Assembly: GCA_013398295.1 (NCBI GenBank)
Contig: VZSF01006572.1
Coordinates: 186,001 to 250,000 of the forward strand
From: Chionis minor
Taxonomy: Eukaryota; Chordata; Aves; Charadriiformes; Chionididae
Length of the DNA stretch: 64,000 bases
Direction: 5' to 3'
Shown here: positions 39,401 through 63,850 of the stretch, piece after piece
Layout: each line of letters opens with the position of its first letter
Position numbering within the stretch: the stretch's first letter is position 1
Made by a program: the position numbers and the translations under genes
Notes under the pieces: generated by a model
The model's database searches: none
Told to the model about the DNA's origin: nothing
What the model saw: the letters and a program-made list of their open reading frames with translations, nothing else

Positions 39401-42212
39401 TTTGGATACCAGAAACATATAATCACTCTCCACAATTGCTTCAAGATTCCGTTAAAAGACAACCTAGCTGCTTTCCCAGCCTCTGCTTTCTACAACACTG
39501 CCAGTACAGGTTTAGGGAAGGATAAAGACAAAAAAGAAGCTGTCCTAAAGTTCATGCCTGGAAGAATCCAGAAGTCTTACAACACGAGTAAGAGCACAAG
39601 CTGCTGCGAACATTCTCATTGACTAACATGAATTTGGAATCAGTGCATAGGTGTTTCTAAGAGTTAAACCTTTAGAAATATTTTGGTGGCTATAAAGTCA
39701 AGTTGTAGTTGAAAGAAAGTTTTGAACACGGGGCTTACACATTGTCTGTCCCATCGGAAATAGCACGCGTATTTCCAACAGAAAGCCTACGCACCATGTA
39801 TTACATTCCCATTGAAAGCTAAGATGTTCCTGTAACATCCAACAGAACATAGCTAATCCTTGCATCCTAAAATATACTTACATAAAATAAACAAGAGGTT
39901 ATTCTCCAAACTTCCCAGAAGCAAAGCTGCAGAAAGATATGACTCAACAGAACCCTGTGACTGTTAGAACTAGGCCCTGAGCACAGACTGAATCCCCCAG
40001 TCTCTTACTGCAGCAACAACAAAACAAGATTGTATAGTTCTAGATAAGTAACCAGGCTCTATCTGGTTTTTACAGGTGAATAATAGTTATATTCTATATT
40101 TAGTTATATTATTACTTGGTTTAGGGGTGGGTTTGGCAGTGTAGGTTATGGTTGGACTCAATGATCTTGAAGGTCTCTTCCAACCCAAGTGATTCTATGA
40201 TTCTATGATTCTATATGACACCAATTGCATTGGTGTCATTTTGTCACGCAATTCATGTTGCGCAAATAGCAAAGACACGTTTATTTTAATATTCTGCATA
40301 TATTCCTCAGCTCCGTAACATCTTGTGATCATCCTCTAGGATAACTGGTATTTTTTCTAGCAAAAGGATAATGGATATGGATAGGCTGAGAAGAAAACGT
40401 TGCACCTGGACAATGGCCCCTTTTCCTACTGTTTATGCAATATATATGCCATCTCTATTTTGGGAGGCTCAGAAACGAGAGGGAGAATATGCTTTATCTG
40501 ACAAGTTCCAGCAGATTTCCTCCTAAATTAAAATGAAATATTCATTGTTAATTATCCACACCCTCTTCCCATAGTCATCATCATAATTAAAAATAAAAAG
40601 CTAAAGTTTAATAAAGCTCTTTACAGCAAAAAACAGTAGTTAAAAGCAAGCACTGGGACCTGATTTCTACCTGTGTTCAGCCTTCCCTGCGCTGCCGCTC
40701 AGAATTCTTGGCTCAGTACTAACACTATGTTGTACAAACCAACAATATTGCACTTTCATTACCGGTTTTATAAGAAATAATCTGTGAGAATCATCTTTAG
40801 CATACAGAAAAGAAAAAAAAAAAAGGTCAAATTAAAACATTTTTACACTTACGGCAATTTGTCTCCATTACTGGGAAGGAAAGCTTTGCCCAGATTTTTC
40901 TTTGATTCTGCCAATCTATAGCGTCTCCTTAGCTGAACAGGGTTTGAGTAGGCTTCACCATCAAAAATCCTCACAAACTGAGGCTCAAAATAACCTGCCT
41001 GCAGAGCTGACAGTGTTTTGGTCCCCCCAGGTAACATCTGTCTGTTCTTGCTCGCAGCTTCGTTAAAAGGGCCTTTAAAAAAGTAAGCACTGTAAGTAAC
41101 TCTTTGGTGTTAGTGCCATTCTTAGCCTACATTAAAAAACTACCATCTGGCTCTGGGTGGCTCAAAGAATGTACTACAGAGCATTTAACTTGTAAATCAT
41201 GCACGTAAACGGTCATGTCTGAAAGACAATGCTACGAGAAGGTATTCGCAGCACCTGATTTTAGTTTTCCAACCCCAGCATTTGCTTTACAGGCAACAGA
41301 GAGAGACTGCTTAGTCCAGACCATAACTCAGCGCTGGAGCCAATGCCTATTTATATACTACAAGTAATATTTCAGAGGAGCATCTTGCTCTCCCACTGAT
41401 CACCGGCCAGTGGAATGGCTTAAGTGCCTCCAGTTGGGTTTTGAATCCCCAGCAGCTCACTGTGGTAGAAGCTGGGGTTCTGCCAGACATGGTCATCACC
41501 GACACCCCCCCACGGCAGAAATGCCCACACTGGGAAGCCAGGATTATTTTGCGTTATTACTTCAAAGCAGTCACTGAGGGTTAACCTTACTAATTACAAA
41601 AATGACCTTTCTCGAGGAGCATTCCCATTAAATAACAAGAAAAGGAGAATATTCTTTAAAAAGACGGGATGGGGAATCTCCCACGCGTGAGTCAGATCAG
41701 AACGGAAAAAAAAAGCGCAACGCTAATATAAAAATAATGACAATGTAATTGTCAAAACCAGAAAACCTTCTGAAAGACCATGAACCCCCCTGCTATTTTT
41801 TTTCATACAATCAGGAAAATGCTATTAATTTGCAGATAATTAATATTAAAAAGATATCTACGCACTAAAAAAATTTATGTCTCTATTACGCATACATATT
41901 TTTTAGTTTTACTGCACTTTTCCTGTTTTCAATGTATTCCTTCCAGCATATCAAGCCTTTCTCTTAATAATACAGACCCGAGCAAAGAATATGCATGAAA
42001 AAGCAGTTCCCTCTAACAAAAAAAATAACACACTAGAAAACAGTGATTCTGAAAGTAGACGGATACTAGAGGCGGTCCCTATCACTAAAAAGTGATTGAA
42101 ATTAAACGTACTTACGCATATAATGTGGTACATATTTATCTCCTATGGTAACGTAACCCATTTCGCTGAAGAGGCCAATCCTCTCCATATCACTTTTCCC
42201 TTCTGCGGGCAT
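33413..42212 (-). CDS. CFAP96: Cilia- and flagella-associated protein 96 (C4orf47 homologue), complete
   Basis: Seven coding exons on the minus strand: 42212-42116, 41072-40853, 37987-37850, 37766-37691, 36505-36326, 35452-35280, 33461-33413. They sum to 933 nt (310 aa plus stop), against about 309 aa in human. The start ATG is at 42212, with N-terminus MPAEGKSDMERIGLFSEMGY. Later landmarks are NEAASKNRQMLPGG, KKNLGKAFLPSNGD, GKNFYTNPGKKGTGYGYANL, FKLNLYPQEYFDMNPY and KIFHPPAGPKSRP. The last exon is only 49 nt and ends TSY-stop. All junctions are AG/GT and in phase. The family is ciliary and proline/glycine rich with no enzyme motif. An AATAAA (33355-33350) follows the stop by about 60 nt. 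Confidence 0.95.
34901..34919 (+). promoter_or_regulatory. Candidate CTCF site in the last CFAP96 intron
   Basis: TTGCCAGCAGAGGGAGCCC matches the CTCF core CCASYAGRKGGCRSY with one difference (A for C). It is seen in sequence only, with no occupancy evidence. Confidence 0.35.
40118..40214 (+). mobile_element. CR1 3' tail, plus strand
   Basis: Starts GGTTTAGGGGTGGGTTTGGC and ends TGATTCTATGATTCTATGAT. Only the last 97 bp is present. It lies in a CFAP96 intron on the opposite strand. Confidence 0.93.
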
Positions 42213-43266
42213 GGCTGGATCTGTGTGACAGCGCACTGCACTAAAAGGGTTGGACTATCCTTGCTTATTTATTCTACTGCCAAAGTCTAAAAGCAGTCCA
42301 CACCTGCAAACACAAAGTTTATTTAAGTAAAACGCAAGAAGTTTTGGTTAAAATTATTAGCAATAAATGTAATCTGAAGAAAGTAGCCTCCAATATGATC
42401 AACAGCTTTGGTGCTCATAGGACAAATGGGGATTTAGACACCATTGTATCTCCCCTGCCGAATTCAAAATGTGAGCGGAGAGAGAAAATCAAATGCATTT
42501 TAATACAACTGGTGCAATTCTTACTGAATTTACAGAGTTTGGGTCAAAATCTTCAGAGTACCAAGACAAAGGTTTTGGCAGCATTAACAGCTAGTAATAA
42601 ACATGCCGAGCAGCCTCCTTCTTCATCTTGTGGATTCTCTCTAGCAATGGTTTTCAGTCACTTTCTAATAATGGAATGGAAGGTCAGTGTACGGACAAAT
42701 CTGGGGTAAAACATACAAATGGAATTCAGAAGCCGTCTAACTAATCCAAGACTTGGTCGTCGTAAATATCTCCAACTTCCTGGTTTTAATACACATGATT
42801 TATAGCAAATGTTAGTTTTCCAGTTTTCCTCATCATCACCCTCACTGGAGCCTGATAGAACTAAGGAAAATGCCTTGTCAACAATAAGGAACTCCAGAGC
42901 TTGAATAGAGAGCAGGCTTTGCATTAGGATTAGCAGGGATCTCATTCCCAGAGTGAAAACTAGTAGATGTGGAAATCAGAATCAGCTAGAGAAAGAACTG
43001 AATTGAGGAGGAAGATAACAATATACGCTGCATTCACCAGGAATGGAAATTAAGGTAGAAGAAATTGGTTAATAAGTTAGCAAAGCTATTTGTTGAGAAG
43101 TCATTAAATATAAGAATCGCGAAAAAAATCAAGGATATGCACACAAATAGCCGAAGTATCTGTGTCCATACAGCTCAGAAAAGAGCTGGGAAGTTAAGAC
43201 ATTGGGGTGGAATACAGATTAAAGACAATGGAGATCAAGTCCCATGTTGATATTAACTATAGGGGC

Positions 43267-43407
43267 AAAAATAACACACTAGAAAATAGTGATTCTGAAA
43301 GTAGATGGATACTAGAAGCGGTCCCTATCACTAAAAAGTGATTGAAATTAAACGTACTTATGCCTGTAATGTGGTACATATTTATCTCCTACGGTAACAT
43401 AACCCAT
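43267..43407 (-). pseudogene. CFAP96: Duplicated, splice-dead copy of CFAP96 first coding exon
   Basis: 141 bp aligns without gaps to 42021-42161 (constant offset 1246) with 8 differences that I counted. It covers the 3' part of the exon (MGYVTVGDKYVPHY) and the start of the following intron. The donor GC|GTAAGT of the real exon reads GC|ATAAGT here, so it cannot splice normally. The exon's 5' half, including the ATG, is absent, and a CR1 tail begins at the break. Confidence 0.88.
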
Positions 43408-43491
43408 GTTACTACAGGACTAGATGGTCTGGGGGTTGGACTAGCTGATCTCCAGAGGTCCCTTCCAACTCCTAACATTGATTCTGTGACA
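43408..43491 (+). mobile_element. CR1 3' tail, plus strand
   Basis: ACTAGATGGTCTGGGGGTTG then CCAGAGGTCCCTTCCAACTC and GATTCTGTGA. It abuts the duplicated CFAP96 exon fragment. Confidence 0.85.
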
Positions 43492-44506
43492 CTTTGGGGT
43501 TAATCCCCTGTTGTTAGAACTGATGGCTACAGCCCTTGGTGGTCTTAGGTGCTGAGGTCAAGATGATCAGGTTCACAAGCACATCATTAAGAGAAGCCAG
43601 AATTGAAAAGCAAGATGGAAGAGAGGAATGAAAATAAATTTTTCATTCCTGAAGTTGCTGCTGAAATTTTTTCAGCAGAAAACTCTGAGAAATTAGTATC
43701 ACACATTAGCTGTATCTAGCATGTGGGTGCAGAGTAGAAAAGCAGCAGCAGCACAGCAGTGGAAATCTATATAATAATGTTGATTGTATATATTTTATTA
43801 TAAAAATTAATATGCTGGAACACCGCGTACGGTGGAAGGGCTAGCCCCATTTCGCTTATGCTCAGCACGCGGGATGGACAGCATGCAGAAGTTTTGAAGC
43901 CTTTTTTTTCGCATCATGTGGAGTTTCACACAGCGTAAAATGCACCATCATTCCATCAGATAAACTCAGTGCTGTTCTTTGATTATTGGTAGAGCTAGGC
44001 ATTTTGGGTGAGGAATCAAAGGGCAGGCGACAACTACTAGCACGGAAAGAGATGACAGAAAACTGATCCTTTGAAACAAACTCATGGGTTCTGTTACAAG
44101 GCTGGTTGGCATTATTGATGACGAAGATAGGAATGATTTATTGAAAAGAGATAGATCTGGATTAAATTATACAGTGTCAAGAAAGATTGCTGATCAAGGG
44201 ATTAACAGGAAGGATTTTTGGACCTCGGCAGTCTGGCGCGACTGAGATGTAATGAGAGGGACGAGCCTGGCCCTGAAGTTGCAGCCCTGCGAGGCAGCAG
44301 GAGGGCAAGCACAGTACTGGAGCGTCTCCCAAGGAACGTGCAGGAAAGGTGAGGAAATACCAGTATTTTGCACAGAGCGTTGATACCAGATGGCTTAAGT
44401 ACAGCTCTGGTTGGTCGCCCAAGCCAAAGATGGCTGGGGTGGTGCAGACCTCCCGGGCCACGTTGCGATGCCAGGACCAGTTTGTGTTCTTCTCTCGGCC
44501 GCAGGT

Positions 44507-44622
44507 GCAGTGGGGCAGGGACAATCCGGCACTTTCTTATCTTGGTTGCAGTGAGTTGGGACAGTCGGGTACTTCCTTTTTTTCCTGGTTACCAGTGCAG
44601 TGAGTTAGGACGATCAGGTACC
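44507..44622 (+). repeat. Degenerate tandem repeat, about 41-49 bp units
   Basis: The block gcagtgagttgggacagtcg (44548) recurs at 44597 and, more diverged, at 44507. Each copy is followed by a GGTAC- or GGCAC-like end and a pyrimidine run. Confidence 0.6.
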
Positions 44623-44849
44623 CCCTAACTGCATCCGAAACTCCCGCTGCCTGGATGGTGGCCCCATCTGGAAGGTACCAGAACAGCCTGACAAGAACTG
44701 TGGCCAAAAAGCACAAAAATACCGACCAAAGTCCATCACCTCTCAACCCTGCAGACAGCGATGCCAAGCCAGGCCCTTTGAGCTCTCCGGGATCGTGGCA
44801 GACTGTGACCCAGCACCTCCCGCTAGAGGTCCAGACGCTCTCGCGGCAG

Positions 44850-44947
44850 AGTCCGTGAGGATTTCGAAGAGTAGGTTTCGTGAGGACGTCAAAGGATAGA
44901 TTCCACGAGGATTTTGGAGAGCAGATTTCGCAAAGACTTCTGAGATC
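44850..44947 (+). repeat. 25-bp minisatellite, about 4 copies
   Basis: Units start at 44850, 44875, 44900 and 44925. The shared pattern is roughly RTTTCGTGAGGATTTCGAAG then AGTAG, with substitutions in each copy and the last incomplete. It lies in the GC-rich block upstream of the CpG island. Confidence 0.75.
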
Positions 44948-45135
44948 GTCTCGCTGACAAATGCCGACGATGAAAAGAGCAATTCATTACTATTGCATTT
45001 CTCGAGGCGTCAGAGGTCGTTTGGTACCAGTAATTTATTGCTTTGTGCAAAAAGAGCAACATCTTACTTATCTAGGCTAACCTCTGCATCTGTTTGTGTG
45101 CGGTTTGATTTAGGAAAACTCTTGTTGTAAATCCT

Positions 45136-45153
45136 GGGGGGGGAGGGGGGGGG
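45136..45153 (+). repeat. G-run (G8-A-G9)
   Basis: Eight Gs, an A and nine Gs, able to form a G-quadruplex. It is also a place where assembly length errors are likely. Confidence 0.6.
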
Positions 45154-45256
45154 TGTCTGATTTGATTTAGGAAATTCGTAAGTCTCGGGAGAACCTCGCC
45201 ATTTTTGAATCTTTTTAGTTGCGGTGCCGAGGAGGGCGAATTCCGCTAAAAAAAGA

Positions 45257-45360
45257 TGTTGTTCTTTATCTCCATTAATTTTCCGACAGTCTCTTTCCAC
45301 CATGTATGTTTTTTATTTTAATTTGAAGTCAACTTTAAACCGCCGTCGTTGGGTCATTTT
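45257..45360 (+). repeat. 104-bp repeat, copy 1 (upstream of CpG island)
   Basis: Shares TTCTTTATCTCCATTAATTT and TTTTATTTTAATTTGAAGTC with 46789-46892. The copies are about 90% identical in the same orientation, 1532 bp apart. No family recognised. Confidence 0.85.
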
Positions 45361-45749
45361 TTCCAATGATGGTTCCACTGATGAGTGGACACAACATTCT
45401 CTGTGTTGATTTAGCTTCTGTTAATTGCCTACTGGCTTAAGCTAAATCCTTACAGCCACTCATAGCTTACTGTAGATCAGGGTGCATTCTGTCTAATCAT
45501 TATAGTTTTCTTTTCTGTAAAGAGGTTAAGTCTTCAAGCACACCTCAGTGATTTAGAAGCTTAGGAGTCCTTTTAGAAATCACTTGCATGCCTCGGAGCC
45601 TGGGTCTTTTTGCAAGACACTAAAGCTTATCTTGGAAATAATATCAGTGGTCTCAAAATGGCAAGAGTCTGCACCTGCGTTATGTGGCATAAAGCCCTAG
45701 ATTAGAAAACAAGTCCAAAATAAATATTTAATTGAGGATAAACCTGAAA

Positions 45750-46450
45750 CCGCCGTTACCTCAGATTTGTGAGGAAACCCGAACTCGACCCGCCGGGCCG
45801 CTGAATCCTGAGGGGAACCGGCGCCCCGCCGGCCGGAGACCACGGCCCAGAGGAGCGAGAGGCGAGGCGATCCGCTCCTCCCCGCGGACCGCCCTCCCTC
45901 GCTTGCTGCCGGTTGCCTGGGAAGCGGGAAAATCCAACGGGAAAACCACCCCTCAACACCACCCCCCCACCCCCCCATCTCCCTGCCTTGGTACGGCCCG
46001 AGGCCATGGCGGCTGCGCGGGCTGGGCGGGACCACGCCTGCGCGGTGGGGGGGGGGATGCGCGCGGGCTGGGTTCCCGCCGCGGCGCCTGAGGGAGGCGG
46101 TGAGTGTGAGGGGAGCGCGAAATGGCGGCGGGGGGGCGTCCTGAGGCGCTGGCCGGTGCTGTGGCGAGCGGGGCGAGTTAGGGGCTAATGGCGGCCTGCC
46201 CGCTTCACGGTGGGTTCTCCCGAGGTGCTCCTGGGAGCTGGAGGCCCAAAGGCCGCGGAGCGGCCTTTGGGCCTCCAGCCCCCAGGGGCAGCTCGGGGAA
46301 GGTGTTGAGGCACCTTGGGCACCTGATAAAAAACCAACTTTCACGTTAAACCCGGCTAAATTTTTGTGGGGACGCAGAGCAGCGACCTGGGAAGGGGAAA
46401 GAGCGAGCCGTGGGGCCGCGCTGCCGGTTTATTCCCTGGCTTTTTTCCTA
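45750..46450. promoter_or_regulatory. CpG island, probable CFAP96/UFSP2 bidirectional promoter
   Basis: Strongly GC- and CpG-rich against AT-rich surroundings. CFAP96 runs left and UFSP2 right from here, the head-to-head arrangement seen in mammals. Plausible non-coding first-exon donors face both ways. One is GGCG|GTGAGT ending at 46099 on plus (UFSP2). The other is CTGAG|GTAACG ending at 45760 on minus (CFAP96). No TATA box seen. First exons are inferred. Confidence 0.7.
46230..46286. repeat. Near-perfect inverted repeat, 27-bp arms and 3-nt loop
   Basis: Left arm 46230-46256, loop GGA, right arm 46260-46286. The inner 20 bp (GCTGGAGGCCCAAAGGCCGC) pair perfectly, and one A/C mismatch occurs in the outer 7. 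It would form a very stable hairpin in UFSP2 intron 1. Confidence 0.95.
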
Positions 46451-46561
46451 CCCTCAGCAGCTGGGGTGGTTGCCGGCGTGATAACAGGCAATGAGAGAAA
46501 GCACGTTGAAATAATTGTCTTCATTGCCTCATTTTTTAAATTTTTTTTTTCTCCTTAGGTA

Positions 46562-60283
<13,722 letters not shown>

Positions 60284-60600
60284 ATTCCACTCCTAGGCAG
60301 GAACAAGCTAAGCCAGGACGCTAGCTGAGCTAGATAGAGCTGTCTTGTTATTTATCAGAATAATTATTCAATCAAATCCAGTCGAAATAGAAACGTTGCT
60401 TGAGCAATTTAAATTAAGGAATTATTTTTTTAAAATGAAACTTCTAAAAATAAGAGTTACCTGCTGTGAACTGTATTTCTTATAAATATGTTTATTAGAT
60501 AATTAACACTCGTTTCTTCGGGCTAGGATAACTTCATGTTTATATAGCATTTTTTGTTATGCTAAAATCTTTATGGATTAAATGTCCAGTCCTTTTATTT
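60284..60600 (+). other. UFSP2: UFSP2 3' UTR (proposed)
   Basis: Follows the TGA. The best early poly(A) signal is ATTAAA at 60577-60582. A canonical AATAAA lies farther on at about 60909. End uncertain. Confidence 0.45.
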
Positions 60601-61345
60601 TATGGAATTTTTTCGTGCCAAAAAGATGAACTGTCCTCTACATTTCCGGTTCCATAGAGCCAGCTGTCGTGTGCTCTGTGCGCCTGTGCAAGGCATCGTT
60701 TGCTGCTGGCACTGTTGATAACAGCATTTTAGAAACGCAGCGGGAGGAAAATGGCTATACGTACTGGATTTTATGAACTTTGTTCCTATATTTACGCCAA
60801 AAAAAAAAAAAAAAGATAATTGTTATGTGCTTATTTATTTATAGCTATATGAATACAACTATTCTAGGAAAAAACCCCACAACACAAGAGTCTTCTGTAA
60901 GAAGTAAAAATAAAGGAGCTTTTCTCCTCGGAAGGAGATGCTGTACCGGCATACACCTCTGGCTGCTCTGTGCGTAGTCAGGGCATGTTTCTTCAGGCTT
61001 GGGACTCCCCTGGATTTCATTTTGGGATTACAAGCTGCTGCTCTTGTCAGCTAGGGGACAAGATCTGTCGTGTGAAACAAGAGTAAGTCTATCTGAGGCC
61101 ATCAAAACACGAGGACGCGGCTGTGGTGTTGGTGAAGATGCCGTCTTTGTGAGCTATTCCATCCACGCACCAGGAAAAGTACCCACCCCTTCTTTTTTTT
61201 TCCTTTATTTTTTTCCGTGTTCAGGTAGCCTTTCCCATGGCATTCCCCTTGCACAATGCATTTTTGATAAGACCATAAATACCCATGCGAGTTGATTCTT
61301 ACAATCAGCAGGCTTCTAAATCCAACTATGTATCTTAACACCAAA

Positions 61346-61351
61346 TTTATT
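61346..61351 (-). terminator. ANKRD37: ANKRD37 poly(A) signal
   Basis: AATAAA on the minus strand, about 70 nt after the stop. Convergent with the UFSP2 3' end, leaving roughly 0.75 kb between the proposed ends. Confidence 0.55.
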
Positions 61352-61419
61352 TACTTAAATGCCAAAAGCATTAAAAAAAAATACAGAAAAATACCCTGAA
61401 CTGTAGTAAGCCAACAGTA

Positions 61420-63302
61420 CTACGCACCGTCCGCTCTTCTCCTTTCCCTGCTTACGGATCTGCCGGTTTCCTTTCCTTGTCTGTGTGCAGCGGGATGGTC
61501 TCTGGGCAGGCCGTGCCAGTGGCTGGGTGCGCAGCCAGGCTCTCCTCCGCAGTTCATCTCCCGACTCCGCTGAATCGTCCTCAGGAACTGGGCGCATTCC
61601 AGAAAACCGTGAGCTGGGGCGAGGTCTGCCGCTGTCTGTCCGCTGTTGTTGCGCAAGCTGGAACAGAATTAACAACCGTTCAATTAAAAGGGAGTATGTA
61701 TTATGAGCAAGCACCAATCAAGATTAATTAAATGGTCACTTTAGACAGAGGTATGAAAATAAGTACAGAAAATCAATCCTGAGGAGGCTTGGCAAGGATA
61801 TCACGGGGCTGTGCCTGTACACAGGGCTGGTATTAAACGCAGGAAGGAATAATTATTTTAAAATACACTTGCATCAGACTGTGACTGGCTTGGTGTAGCA
61901 GAAAGGCAAGAGGAAGGAGAGGACAGCACTTGTCATGATGGAAAGCTATCTAGGAGACCTTAGGATCAGGAATATTCTCTTGGCAGTTGGTGCAGGATTC
62001 TTAATGTGGAACTAAATGCTCTGGTGTTGAGGGCAGCGTTTAACACCGCTCTTGCGACTACAGCGCCTGTGTTTACAGTCCGGCAGGCACGCTCCGAGCG
62101 GGAGAAAGCCCTGTGTGAAATGCACGTTCCTTCGGTGCTGGTTCTGACATCACTAACCGCAGCTCAGCTGACTCAATTTCGGCATCACCAGCAACAAGGA
62201 GAGCAAGACATTCCAAACTCCCAACTTTTGCTGCTTTATGAATGGGGGCTTCTCCCAGCCAATCCTAAAAACACAATGTGTAGGAGTCAACTGAAGGACG
62301 TACTTGTTCTCCAGCGTGATGGGTTCGGAGCGTCACTTCGTGTACTGGTCCCTTCCGAGTCGGGAGAGAGGTGAAGGGAGCGCAGCTCAGGAACTGCCGT
62401 GGAATGTTCAGCGTGTTCATCACAGCAAAGCAGGAATCCCGTCCCATGCGATACCCATTGCTGAACCTTTACCTTCCACAGGACGATTTACAGGGAATGC
62501 GCTCCGTCCACCAATGAACAGCATCTTGCGGCACTGCTGGGGGGCTGCTGTCACCGACAGCCTGCTGCTCCCAGCTCACAGGTGTAAGCAAGTTAAACTA
62601 GAGGAAAAATCCTTATGTTTACTGGAAGCAGAGGAAAAATTTCAGGGGAAAAAGGAATACTCATTTGTGTAAGAGAATTAAGGGGGTTTTTACATTGCAT
62701 GCAGTGTTTTAAGTGTGGAAATTGCATTACATGTAGCAAATGAAATAGCTAAAGCAATATGGACAGGATTTTTGGCTCACTAGAATAAAATTACTCTCAA
62801 ATGAGCAACTCCAGATGCAATACAAGTGTGCATGTAAAATCTCTCTTAGATAAAAAATAAGTAAATAACACCAATATCACGTTTACTGACATGCTGGATT
62901 AGAAGTGGGAGAAAGAAAAACTTGCGTTTTTTTTTACCTGCTGGTTCAAATTCACTCTGGTCTGCAGTTGCCAAAGTAGGAAAACAGCTTGGCCACTGCA
63001 GGCAGCCAGGTGAGCTGCAGACTGACCGCAGGTGGTGGCGGGCGCGTTCACGCCTGTGCCTGCCTCAAGCAGCGGGATGAGCCTGCCGGGCTGAAATGAG
63101 AGAAAATAAGATTAAAAAATAAAAATAGAAAAAGGTTTAGGGGAGTGTAAGGGACAGCAAGTCTGAGAACGCAGCATCATGGCAGAAAGCGTCCCCCTTG
63201 CAAACCATCGGACCTCGGTGTTCCTTGAGAACGTCAGGTTTTTGGCTTTTAGTCTCTCCCCCAGGCCGCACTCACCCCGGCCCCGCAGCCCGCCGCCACC
63301 AT
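61420..63302 (-). CDS. ANKRD37: Ankyrin repeat domain-containing protein 37, complete
   Basis: Four exons on the minus strand: 63302-63276, 63090-62938, 62264-62173, 61657-61420. They sum to 510 nt, 169 aa plus stop, against 158 in human. Ankyrin units are visible in LLEAGTGVNAP-GQSAAHLAACSG, LGEAPIHKAAKVGSLECLAL and NNSGQTAADLAPAHGFLECA. The C-terminal tail is Arg/Lys rich, as in the human nuclear protein. Exon 1 codes only nine residues (MVAAGCGAG) with a good ATG context (gcagccATGG). It differs from human MLLLDCNPE, so this start is inferred from phase and position. The exon 3 donor (GA|GTCAGC) is non-consensus. An AATAAA (61351-61346) follows the stop. Known in mammals as a HIF-1 target; no clear hypoxia element was identified here. 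Confidence 0.9.
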
Positions 63303-63520
63303 GGCTGCCCCAGCAGCCACCCCCAGCCCCGGTGGCAGCACATCGGTGGGCAGCGCGGGAAGGCGCTGCCATGTTGCGCGGGGCAGCCCGGCACATCCCG
63401 CCCAGCTGGGAATGCCAAGGGGGAGCGGGAGGGAGCAGGGAGGGTGGGCGGCACAGGGGTCCACTCCTGCCCGACCCGTTCCCATTGGAACCTCGGCCCC
63501 TCCAGCCTGCCACACCGCAT
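63230..63520. promoter_or_regulatory. CpG-rich promoter region of ANKRD37
   Basis: GC-rich block around and upstream of the ANKRD37 start. In mammals LRP2BP lies next, divergently, so this may be a two-way promoter. No LRP2BP exon is visible before the window ends. Confidence 0.55.
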
Positions 63521-63552
63521 GTTGATCCTGTTAATTCCTGGATTTGGTGTTC

Positions 63553-63850
63553 ATAGAATCACAGAATCCCCGGGGTTGGAAGGGACCTCTAGAGATCATC
63601 TGGTCCAACCCCCCTGCCAGAGCAGGTCCACCTACAGCAGGTGGCACAGGATGGTGTCCAGGTGGGTTGGGAATGTCTCCAGAGTCGGAGACTCCACCAC
63701 CTCTCTGGGCAGCCTGTGCCAGGGCTCTGCCACCCTCAAAGGAAAGAAGTTCCTCCTCATGTTCAGATGGAACTTCCTGTGTCCCAGTTTGTGCCTGTTC
63801 CCTCCCATTACCTCTTGTCCTGTCACTGGGCACCACTGACAAAAGACTTT
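63553..63850 (-). mobile_element. CR1 LINE 3' fragment, minus strand
   Basis: Starts ATAGAATCACAGAATCCCCG, then GGTTGGAAGGGACCTCTAGA and GGTCCAACCCCCCTGCCAGA. It runs about 0.3 kb to the TGTCCTGTCACTGGGCACCA block and is well preserved. Confidence 0.95.

Noticed and set aside
44177..44858. Open frames of 67-115 codons on both strands in the GC-rich repeat block
   Set aside because: They cross tandem repeats, overlap on both strands and resemble no known protein.
45697..46344. 215-codon minus-strand open frame across the CpG island
   Set aside because: GC-rich sequence lacks stop codons by composition; the protein is Arg/Pro/Gly-rich without domains, and the region is better explained as a promoter.
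63112..63839. Long open frames on both strands near the window end (133 and 213 codons)
   Set aside because: They cross the CpG island and run into a CR1 element; composition and repeat content explain them.
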